Shown here one piece after another: positions 11,701 to 22,500 of a DNA stretch of 64,000 nt. The notes below the pieces were generated by a model. That model was not told the DNA's origin and did no database searches. It saw only the letters and a list, made by a program, of their open reading frames with translations. The stretch comes from Closterium sp. Naga37s-1 (Eukaryota > Streptophyta > Zygnematophyceae > Desmidiales > Closteriaceae): assembly GCA_947471745.1 (NCBI GenBank), contig CANJKZ010000117.1, forward strand, positions 62,001 to 126,000, read 5' to 3'. The number at the start of each line of letters is the position of its first letter. The first letter of the stretch is position 1. Made by a program: the position numbers and the translations under genes.

Positions 11701-14635
11701 TCATGAGGATCCCGCAGAAGCACTCGCGCGCTACATGCGCACCTCCGGATTCCGCGATGACGATGCCATCTGGCACCAGCGCCTAGGTCACCCCTCGCGC
11801 GTGACTCTGAAGAACTGCATCGACGCCGGCGTATTCGCACCTGGCGCACTCCTGCGCCCTGATGGCACCAAACTAAGGGGCGCGACACATCCACGCAACT
11901 GCACCGTCTGCCCCGAAGCCGCGCTGAGCCACCAGCCATTCCCCCTACTGGAGCCCGGAACCAATCGCTACACCAAACTAGAGAAGGTGTACAGCGACTT
12001 CCTCAACGTGGGGCATTGCGGCATCAACGATGAACTCTACACGCTCACATTCGTTGACGCCGGAACACGCTACGTGTGGGTCGTAAACATGGAAGCACGC
12101 AGCAGAGCATACAAAGCATTCTGTCTGTGGCTGGCGCACGCGCACCGGCAATCTGGGGAAAAGCTGAAGATCTGGCATTCTGACGGCGCGGCGGAGTTCA
12201 GGAGCAAGGAGCTGTAGGATTACCTCGCGCAGAAGGGGATCGAGCACCACATCTCTCTCCCCTACGCGCACCAGCAGCAGGGCGTAGCAGAGCGCACGAA
12301 TCGTACCCTCATGACAAAGGTGCGGGCGCTAATGAAGCAGTCGAAACTTCCGCCGACCTACTGGACCCACGCAATGCACCACGCCGTACGGGTGCACAAC
12401 CTGCTGTCAACCACCGCGATCACCGGCAACTCCTCACCGCACGTGAAGTGGACGGGGAGGAAGGGCGACACATCCATGCTCCACGTGTGGGGATGCATGG
12501 TCCAGTACCGCCCGCCAACATCAACCATCGGCAAATTCAAGAGTCGCGCGCGCTGGGGGATCCACCTCGGCATCAGCCACGAGTACAAGGCGTGGATCAT
12601 TCTGAACCTCCTGAGCCAGAAATCAAGAATGCGCGCGACGTCATCTTCTACGAGCGGCTCTTCCTTCGTCAATTTCGCGAAGACGAACAGGCGAACGCAA
12701 ACCGCGTCTATGCCAACGAGGGCCACAGCTACGCCTCACCTGAGGACGAAGCCGCAGCAGCAATTCTGGAGCAGGACCCCAGAGGCGAGTTCACGAGAGG
12801 CGATCCGCGCGACGACGACGACGGCGATGACGACGACGACGACGATGATTCAGGAGAAGGAGGAACGGGCGCAGCAGGAGGCCCAACAGGAGGAAGCGGA
12901 AGCGGAAACGGTGGAGGAGCAGCACCATCAGCTCCACCAGAACCAGAGAGCGAGGATGACGATGTACAGGAGGTCGTCCCGCAGCATCGCCACGACAGCA
13001 CCGTCACCGGAATGCAACTCCTCGGGCTTCATACTGCCACCTCAACGGGGTCGCGCATCATCGAGCCTAAGAACCCACGGCAAGCTCTCACAGGCCCACA
13101 CAGCAAGGAGTGGCGCGAAGCAATGGACGCGGAAATCAGGGCACTCGAGTCACGCGACACCTGGGTGCTCGTCGACCGTGCAGCAGTGAAGGGGAGAAGG
13201 ATCCTCTCCGGCAAGTGGGTCTTCCGCATGAAGACCGGAGCTGACGGGACGATCGAGCGCTTCAAGGCGCGCTGGGTAGTGCGCGGCTACGACCAGAGGC
13301 ACGGGATTGACTTCGATCAAACGTTTGCGCCGGTGAGCCGTCACACCTCCGTCAGGATACTCCTCGCCATCGCAGCCGCACGACATCTGCCGCTCCGACA
13401 GATCGATGTCAAGAATGCATTCCTGTACGCCCTCATAGATGCAGTAATCTACGTGGAGCAGCCGCACACATACGGCGAAGGGGATTCGCGGGTCTGCCAG
13501 CTGCGGAAATCCCTTTACGGGATCAAACAGGCGCCGAGACTCTGGCAGCAGTACCTGCACAACATACTGCTTGAAATCGGGTTCAAGCAGCTGCCTCACG
13601 ATCCTGGGATGTATCGCCGCGATTTCCGTGGCGAATACATCCTACTCACGGTCTACGGCAACGACCTCCTCTACACAGGGTCAAGCAACGAGTTGCTTGA
13701 GCAATTCGAGAAAAACCTCGCAGGGCGCGTCGACATCACCTGCAACCATGACGTGAAGCAGTTTCTCGGGCTGAACATCACCTACTCGCCGGAAGCCATT
13801 CATCAATCAGCAGCGAAGTATGCAGAGGAGCTTAGCAAGCGCTTCAACATTGCGCCTGCACCACTCTCCACCCCTTACCGCACTCCAGGACCCAACCACA
13901 AACCTGACAACAAAGCCTTGTCCCCTGCTGGGCTTCACACCTACCAGCAGCAGTTGGGATGCCTGCTCTTTGCATCTGTTACCTGCAGGCCCGACCTTTC
14001 CAACATCGCGAGCCAGTTGGCTCAGTACTCCCGCAAACCAACGGCTGAGAATCTACTAGATCTCCAGCGGGCGCTTCAGTTCTTCATCTCCACACCCAGT
14101 GTCGGGCTCTGCTACTCCACCATCCCAACCTCGTCCTTTAACCTCATCGGCTACGTGGACGCCGATCACGCCGCTGACCCTGACAATCGACGGTCCAGGA
14201 CAGGCTTCCTTCCGCCTCGAGCCCAGCGGCCCCATCTCCTGGAATTCACAGAAACAGGAGCTGGTTGCCCTGTCATCAGCGGAGGCCGAATTCATCGCAG
14301 CAACAGCAGCCGTTCGCGAAGGCCTCTACCTTCAGGAGCTGCTGCAGGAGGCGAAAATTCCAGCCTCAACGAACTTTCGCCTACACTGCGACAACCAGAG
14401 CGCGATCAGGATCGCGGACAAGCCGGGATTCGTCAACCGCACCAAACACATCGCGCTGCGGTACTTCTTCGTCAAAGACGAAGTTGACAAGAGCAAGGTT
14501 GACCTAACCTATTGCCCGACGGGTGACATGGCAGCTGACTTCCTCACGAAGAAGCTGTCACGTCAGCAGTACCAGCACTGCTCCGAACTCAGCGGAGTAG
14601 TCAAACGGGTCAAGACTCGCTACGGCCAGGAGTGA
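8718..14635 (+). pseudogene. Copia-2 gag-pol remnant
   Basis: From the ATG at 8718: gag core (FYTWSFELE, about 9070), zinc knuckle CKFCRNFGHLADRC (CX2CX4HX4C, about 9690), protease altered at the active site (LDSYCGQHM, normally DSG/DTG), integrase zinc region (HQRLGHPS), integrase core (VYSDF; HSDGAAEF; AERTNR), reverse transcriptase (12.9-13.9 kb) and RNase H (DADHAAD, EAEFIAA, RTKHIALRYF), ending TGA at 14635. Lesions: TAA at 9036-9038, one-base loss at about 9420, TAG at 12215-12217 inside integrase, frameshifts near 12600 and 14205. The reverse transcriptase YVDD box reads YGND (about 13655). It is clearly inactive. Between integrase and reverse transcriptase are Trp-Gly repeats (11.15-11.35 kb) and an Asp-rich run (12.8 kb). 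Confidence 0.92.
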
Positions 14636-14642
14636 AGGGGGG

Positions 14643-15083
14643 TGTTACGAATAGTAATTGTTGAAATATTAATGTGCACTCCTCACCGCAGCAAACGAAG
14701 CACGCACTACCGAGAGTGCAGGCGAAAAGGCACAAGCGACGCGAAGAGTCGCACGGTTACGAAAGCATCTGGACCGTCGGACAGACAGCATCAGGCAGCA
14801 GCAGTGGCGAGGACTCTGCCCGGACAGTTTCGTAACTGTCTGGAGTCGCACGGTTGGATTTCGATGTAATAAGGGAATTTACCCCTTAGAGTACATGGCT
14901 AGCTAGGTCGATTCGTATTCCTTCCTGTACTCTTATTTATACCCTTGTACTTGCATGTTTTAATTCATCTCAAGCATTTACCTTCACTCTGCTATTGAGA
15001 TCAAGGGCCCACCACCACTAGACTAGGAGTGTGCGAACTTTTCCTGAGGTGATCCTGAGGTCGATCAACTTCTGATCGCAACA
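14643..15083 (+). repeat. Copia-2 3' LTR
   Basis: 441 bp, same ends as the 5' copy, with about nine single-base differences. Followed by the CCGAG target duplication. Confidence 0.93.
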
Positions 15084-16519
15084 CCGAGAGGTGACCGTCC
15101 TCCTAAGGAACATTTTCTGGCGATTTAGAGGTGTTACACACCCCACTAACTGCATCCACCTGTTTCATGTGAAACACTTAGTGTTTTTGTTCCCTCCCCC
15201 TTGCCCATGTGAATGGGAATTGAAATTATTTTGACAAACCAACGTTATTCATATGTGTACCATGGTTTCTTTATAACGAAGTACTTATCCGCAAACGCGC
15301 TGTTGTGGTGTTTTGGACCTATCCCTGATACTTGGAGATTCATGCTTTGGTTTTGCGATCTGGGTTGGGCACTTACCCTACTTGTGTTGCAATATGATCA
15401 ATTTCGAGCTAGAACAGTTGACCACTAGATGCGATGGCCAGGTGCCCATTCTAGTGGACATGCATTGTGGAAACAGTATGGTTGTGATAACAATAGAAAT
15501 ATTTGTTTTGACACGTTTTCAGATGGAGAGTGAAATATCGTACCCTGATTTACAAGATTTACAGGGTAGAACCACCCTGAAATGGTGTGACTTGTTCCAG
15601 TTCTCTTTGGGAAGGGGCGGTCTGGTGGGTACTAGCTCTCTTCCAGAACTATGGCGACAAAGGCGTTGCCTGTCGTGCGCCTTCCAACAACCAGCTTCCA
15701 CGGGTGCTATCGCTGGGATCTAGACGTTGCAACTCGCTGTAATTTAACGCTCGTTTTGGACTGTACATCACTTGCCCGTCGCATTAGCCGGGGTGCCGTA
15801 CACTGGTCCCTTTAGCAGTTAACGAGGACCTGGTGATTAGGGACGGGCGTAGATGTCACGCACGTGAGCTTTTGCAGCATTTACTGTGCTACTGTGCGTA
15901 GAAGCAGCTGGCGAACTTTCGTGGCCGAATCTGTGGATATGAGTGCATGGAAGAGTGGTCAGGTGGCGCTGCCAACGGATTTATCCATGTCCACGTCAGC
16001 ATGCTCTCGCTTCACAACCATGTTCTGCTTCTCGTTCCTTCGCAGCAGTTTTAGGGGGATGGCTTGCTGCTGAAGTAACGAGGCTCAGGAAAACCAAATA
16101 TTTTCGAAACGCGGAAGCGCAGCCGCATCGGAGCTACCCATTGGTTCTTACGGCGGCACTAGAAAATGGCCCCCGATCAAATAGTATCAGATCCGGTGGC
16201 TGCTTGTATAGCAAGCGTCATCTTCGTCGTTTTACGTACAGGCGACACGGTGATCAATCCTCCGCCCTACGATGGGGCGGGACAAATTCGCCCCTCCAAT
16301 AGTAATACAGTAGAGAGTGTTCCGTCCCAGGCAAGGCCTTTGCTCGGCGATGAAATGAATTCCAGACCAGAACTCCTCTGGTTGAATCACATAACAGCCT
16401 CATGAAAAATTGTCATATAGATATACGCTGACACGCCACGTGAAGCATGATCTGACGACCCACGAATCCACACATTTTTCACGTCGTAGAGCTTGGCTCC
16501 GTCCCGACGACTAGGGAGC
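15084..16519 (+). other. Upstream region of cluster member 2
   Basis: No gene seen. The first 500 bp are AT-richer and featureless to me. From about 15640 to 16500 the sequence aligns with the regions upstream of member 3 (24840-25680) and member 4 (28800-29640), so it is the duplicated promoter region. Conserved blocks are listed separately. Confidence 0.65.
15857..16293 (+). promoter_or_regulatory. Conserved upstream blocks, member 2
   Basis: Three blocks are kept in order in front of members 2, 3 and 4: CACGCACGTG (15857-15866, containing the CACGTG G-box hexamer), CCACGTCAGC (15991-16000, ACGT core) and CCCTACGATGG followed by GACAAATTCGCCC (16265-16293). ACGT cores are typical bZIP/bHLH targets in plants; their use here is inferred. 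Confidence 0.45.
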
Positions 16520-19500
16520 ATGGCGCATTCCCAAAACGACGCTCTCCGTGCGGCGCGCAAGCGATCGCGGGATCAGGATGAGCTGCGACACGAGGAATCT
16601 TCAAACGCCGCGAAACGCGGCGCAGGACACGCCAGGATGGCCTTTGCCAAAAGGTATTGCTGCATTCTCGGGCTAATGAGTGGGGAGAGAGAGGGGACGG
16701 GAAGAGAGGAGGAGAGGAGAGGCGCGTTACCACGCCGCGTGTAGCCCTAAAAGGATTCCACCTTCCTAATGGCCTGAATTCTATTCGCCCGAGGCGTCTG
16801 AAACGGGCGTCGTGCATTATGTTACAACTCGTGTCCGAGCATTCTAATAAACCCTTCCCACGTCGGACGTTCCGTGTCCCACCAACTCCTTGTTCCGTGC
16901 AGATCACCTTCCCTCCAGCCGCAGATTCTGCGAATCCCGAGCTTCAAGGGCGACTCGGACACGCAAGATGATCAAGATCCTGATCCGCACGATGCTTCTG
17001 CGAGCCTCCGGGCAAGCGGAGGCCACGAACAGCCGCACCAGAGCATGGACTCGTGGCCCCGCCGCTCTCAGCTTCACCAGAGACGAGACGGCTTGGAATT
17101 TCAAGGGAATCGGCGTCTGAGATTCAGGAGACCTGAGGAAAGGCCTGAGACACCTGAAAGTCGGCTTGAAACACCTGAGAATTGTCCTGGGAGTGGCGGC
17201 GGCGGCGAAAGAGGGAAGCAGCGTGACGGCAAGAAAGTGCGCGTGGTTCAGTACCCGTACAAGCCGCTGCTGCCGCGCGACGGGTTCAACTGGGTCAAGT
17301 ACGGGCAGAAGAAACTTACCACGGGCGACAACATGATCAGGTGTGGATCCGATCCGATCTGAGAAATCATGGATGGATAGTCGGAATGTGACCCCTTTTT
17401 GTCAATGCCTGAGTTTGGAACCGCCGCCTGTGCCACACTTTCTCTCTCAGATCAACTGTTGACTTCGGGAAGGCTCACAATGCTGCTATCTGCTGCTTTT
17501 CCTGCTTTGCTGATCCCCTTCCACTCATCCCTCTAGACGCTACATGTCCCTTGATCACTAGTCGCCAGTAGATTATGGGAAATGTTGTAGAGGCGTCTCC
17601 TCTACTTTGCAGGAACTCTAAGTTGCACTAAACGATAGAGCACAGTCTTGGCTTTCCAACAAGCCGTCAAACACGTTAATCGCCCAAGTATACGCCGAGA
17701 TATTGGCGTTCACGTGATTGGTAGTGCTCTTAGAAGCAAGGATAGACCTCTCTGGAATTTTGGTTCGAATGGACCATGTACAAGAAGATTCAGGATTTCA
17801 GTATAAAGCATGCATACAAGGCAGGTCGATTTATAGCAAATGCATTACATCGGACCGCACATGTAACATCACATCGCTACACTCGCGTCGCGAATGCGCC
17901 GCGTGTAACATTTCGGTTGGGGTGAAATTCGACCACCGAATTTCACACCGAACACACCGAATTCGCCTTGCACTTGAAGGTTGGAATGTGGTGCCGCCAC
18001 GTGGCACCGAAGGGTGAGTCTCCCGAAGTCAATCGGTGCCACCCCACCGATCCCTAGTCAAAGGGATCGAAGGCACCGAAGTGCCCTCGGTGGGTTGGGG
18101 GCATACCACCGCCCCACCACCGTTTCCTTCCAACACTCCCCCTTGCACCCAAGCCACTAGGTGTTCATACCAACACGCTCACGGCATGCACGGAATGAAT
18201 CCTTAGGGAGTGGTTTAGTGAGGAAATCCGCGGGTTGCGCCTTGGTGCTTATGTATGTGACCTTGACCTCACCTCTCTCGACCACCTCACGAATGAAGTG
18301 ATGCTTCACCTCAATGTGCTTGGTACGCCCGTGAAGGACGGCATTGTGAGTGAGGTTTATGGCCGCTTGGTTGTCACAAAAGAGAGGAGTTGGGTCGGCT
18401 TGAGGATGCCCAAGCTCCGCTAGAAGGCGCCGTAGCCATATTGCCTCCATGGCTCCTTGAGTGAGTGCCATATACTCCGCTTCCGTTGTGCTTAGAGCCA
18501 CGGTTGGTTGCAACTTGCTTTGCCAACTCACGGCTCCCCCAAGCAAGGTGAAGACGTACCCGCCGGTACTCTTGCACTTGCTTTGATCACCGGCATAATC
18601 CGAGTCGGTGTAGCCCTTAAGCACGATTGGACCGGCTTCATATACGATTCCCAAGTTGGGTGTGCCTTGGAGGTAGCGTAGAACACGTCCTCCCGCACGC
18701 ACATGCTCGGTATGAGGGTTGCTTACGGCTCGTCCAAGTACCCCGGCGGCGTATGAGAGGTCGGGACGGGTGGAAACGGCGGCATACATGAGTGAGCCGA
18801 CTAGCGAATGAAACCGCTTCCCTTCGGCTTCGTCGAGGGCGGATTCTTCCTCTCCCGGGAGGCAAGAAAATCCCGTGTCTAGTGGCGTCCCCATCGGGTT
18901 GCTATTACCCATGCCGAAGCGCTCCACAACCCCTTTCACATATTTTTCTTGGTGGAGGTGAATGGTCCCGTTCGCGCGGTCGCGGTCGACGTGCATCCCG
19001 AGGTAGTACGTCACCGGTCCCAAGTCCCTCATGGCAAACTCCGCCCCTAGCCGTTGCTTGACCTCTCGAATGAGGTCTTTGGAGTCGGAGAAAAGAAGGA
19101 GGTCATCGACGTAGAGCAAAAGCACCAATTGCTTCTCCCCCTCCTTCAACACGTACAAAGCGCTATCACACACGCTACGCGCGAAGCCGTGTTGAAGAAG
19201 AAAGTCGTCGATGCGCTTGTACCATCCGCGTGGGCTTTGCTTCAAGCCATAGAGGGTACGCTTGAGCTTCCACACCCGACCGCTACCGTCATCGTACCCC
19301 GGGGGTTGCCGCATGTAGACTTCTTCCATGAGAAGCCCGTAGAGGAAGGCGGTGCAAACGTCCAATTGTTCCACCTCGAGGTTGAGAGATGCCGCTAGCG
19401 CGAGCAACACCCGAAGAGTGGAGGCCTTCGAAACGGGAGCGAAGGTCTCACTATAGTGCTCCCCCTCCCGTTGAGTGTACCCTTGCGCCACAAGCCGCGC

Positions 19501-22500
19501 CTTGTAGCGTTCGACACCTCCATCGGCTCCCAATTTCTTCCTAAGCACCCACTTGCATCCCACCAAGTAGGCACCCTTCGGCGGGTCGACGAGCTCGAAA
19601 ACATCGTTCTCCTTGATCGATGCTAACTCCCTCTCCATCGCTTGCTTCCATAGCGGTGCATCCGGGGAAGCCAAAGCCTCCTTGTGAGTGCGTGGGTTAT
19701 CGTCGCCGATGGTCGCTAGGCAAATCGCCGCACTCTCCTCATCCGACTCCCCAACGGCGACCGTAGCATAGTCGGTTAACCTCGTGTTGGGGCGAGGTGT
19801 ACGACGCCCGCGAGTCAACGCCAATGGTAGGGAAGAAGGTGCGGAGGAAGTGGCCTCCTCGGTTGGTGGCACCTCCTCGACATCATCATCGCACTCCTCG
19901 TTCTCTCCCCCTCCACTTTCGGCTCCCTTCTTCACGTGCGGTGAAACCTCCACCGCTTCATCCTCCTCTCGTGCGGGAAGGACGACGGTGAGTTGCGGCG
20001 TTTGTTTCTCCTTTGCCGGGAACTTGTCTTCGTCGAAGATCACATCCCGAGACGTGACGACGCGTTTTTCATCCAAATCCCACACTCGCCATGCACGCTC
20101 GTTCGCCGCAATCCCCAAGTAGATCGCCGCACGAGCTTTCGGTTGCAACTTGTGGCGAAGTGGATCCGGTACATGGTAGTAGCAAAGGCACTCAAAGGTG
20201 CGTAGGCGGTATAGGTTCGGCTTCGTTCCGGTCCATGCTTCGAACGGAGTCGTTCCCGGTAGCACCTTTGTTGGCACACGATTACGAATCCATGCCGCTA
20301 GCGCATTCGCCTCTCCCCACCACTCGTTCCCAAGCTTGGAGTGTTGAAGAAGTGAACGAACGGCCTCCATCAATGTGCGATTGAGCCGCTCTACCGCTCC
20401 ATTTTGTTGGGGTGTGTAGGGTGTCGTGACGTCGTGCTTAATGCCCTTGCTTTTCATCCATTTTTCAAGCTCGTTGCTCACGAATTCGCCGCCACCGTCG
20501 GTGCGAATGCACTTGATCCGCTTCTTGCCGTCGTCGCAAACGTCGAGCGCCCACTCTTGAATCGCCTTGGCCGCATCTCCCTTAGCCTTCAAGAGTCGGG
20601 TCCAACTCATCCGCGTCGCGTCGTCGAGCATCACTAAGAGGAACCGCGCTCCTCCCTTTGATGCATGCCGCATCGGTCCACACACGTCCATGTGAACAAG
20701 CGCAAGCGGGTCCTTTGCGAGGGGTGAGGTACGGCTACCAAATGGCTTGCGAGCCATTTTTCCTTCGACACACGCCGCGCACACGCCCTTCTCGTCGTTG
20801 CCGGCGATCACGTCAAATCCCTTCGCAAGTCCTTTGTTGGCCAACTCTTTGACCGAGTCGTAGTTGGCGTGCGCAAGCCGATTATGCCACATTTTGAGAG
20901 TCGCCTTGGAGCCTTGCGCCACGTTGGATGAGGCCGTTGTCGGATGCGTCTTGAGTTGGTAGAGTTGTCCGTTGAGAACGCCTTGCGCGAATTGCTTCCC
21001 CTTCCAAAAGAGGTTCATCTTCGCGCCATCGATGGTGACCTTCACGTCTTTCTTTGCGAGTTGAGTGACGGAGAGTAGATTCACCTTCAATCCCGGGACG
21101 TGAAGCACGTTCGTGATGTCCACCGGCCCGCCATCGACGATGAGACGCGTACTCCCAACTCCAACCACCGGTAGCGATTTATCGTTCCCGAAGACGACGC
21201 GCTTGACGTCTCCCGGAGCACCGACGTTGTTGAGGAGCGACGCCGAGTGCGTCATGTGTTGTGTTGCACCGGTGTCGAGGAACCACGCGTCGTTTGAAGT
21301 GTTGATCCCGTCACCGGCCAACAAAACGAGCGACTCCGTTGAATCATCCGCCTCGCCGGATGCCGTGTGCGCGTTGCCCTCTTGGTTCCGCGCCTTCGAT
21401 GGAATCCAATCGCTCGGCCGCTTCCGACATTCACGCCAAAAGTGCCCCGCTTTGCGACAATAATGACACTTGCTCGAACCGTTCGATGCGTTGCCCTTGC
21501 CGCGACCGTTTCCACCGGACGACTTCTTTGCCTCACCGTTGCTCCACTTGGACTTCTTTCCGGAGCTCCCTCCGGAGAACATGGCGGTCTCCACGCTCTC
21601 GTTAGCGAATTGTCGGCGTCGCGATTCTTCATGGAGAAGCCGACCGACCACCATTTCCTTCGTCCAAGTGTTTTGCACGCTATCGAGTGTCGTAATCACC
21701 GTCGACCACTCTTCCGGAAGGCCGCAAAGCAAGGTGAGAATCCAATCCTCCTCCGTGACCGTTCCACCGAGGTCCATGAACGTTTCCCCGAGTTCCTCCA
21801 CACGAGTCGCATACTCGTGCATCGATTCGCCCGCGCGCAACTTCACCGTGTAGAACGCATTTCGGGCTAGGATCTTGCCGTGGAGAGTCTTGTTCACGTG
21901 CATCGTCTCGAGCCGCTTCCATGCTTCACGCGCCGAAGCTTCGAGCTTGATGCACGTGCGCACCGAACTCACGAGGTTGATGCCGATGCGCGAAATCAAC
22001 GTTGCGAACGCCTTTTGGTCCTTCTTCTTCCATGCCGCGATCTCGTCCTCGTTGACCGGCTTTTTCTCCGTTCTGTCGAAGAGGCCCCAAAGTCCCCGCT
22101 CCATCATGAGCACTTGGAACTTAAATTTCCACGCGGAGTAGTTTTGTCCCGTGAAAATCGGAACCGCCGACGTGTCGAACACCGTCGCGTTTGTCCAGGG
22201 TTCGCCGGGATTCGAGACGACACCACCTAAGGAAGTGCCGGAGGTTTCGCTTGACGTCATCATGCTTGCTACAAGTCGCGCACGTAGACTCTACCGACCA
22301 GCTCTGATACCACTGTTGTAGAGGCGTCTCCTCTACTTTGCAGGAACTCTAAGTTGCACTAAACGATAGAGCACAGTCTTGGCTTTCCAACAAGCCGTCA
22401 AACACGTTAATCGCCCAAGTATACGTCGAGATATTGGCGTTCACGTGATTGCTAGTGCTCTAGAAGCAAGGATAGACCTCTCTGGAATTTTGGTTCGAAT

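Larger units (their letters stand above)
8184..15083 (+). mobile_element. Copia-2, Ty1/Copia LTR retrotransposon (degenerate)
   Basis: 441-bp LTRs at 8184-8624 and 14643-15083 (about 98% identical by eye), starting TGTTACG and ending GCAACA. The target duplication is CCGAG at 8179-8183 and 15084-15088. The primer site TGGTATGAGAGC starts at 8625, and a polypurine tract (GAAGGGGGG) lies directly before 14643. Internal gag-pol has all Copia domains but at least two nonsense codons and three frameshifts. Its sequence is not close to Copia-1, so it is a separate family. Confidence 0.94.

Noticed and set aside
6082..12217. TAG or TAA reassigned to glutamine in this genome
   Set aside because: Host genes here end in TAA or TGA and show no in-frame TAG or TAA in conserved exons; the stops are confined to decaying elements, apart from the member 4 tail.
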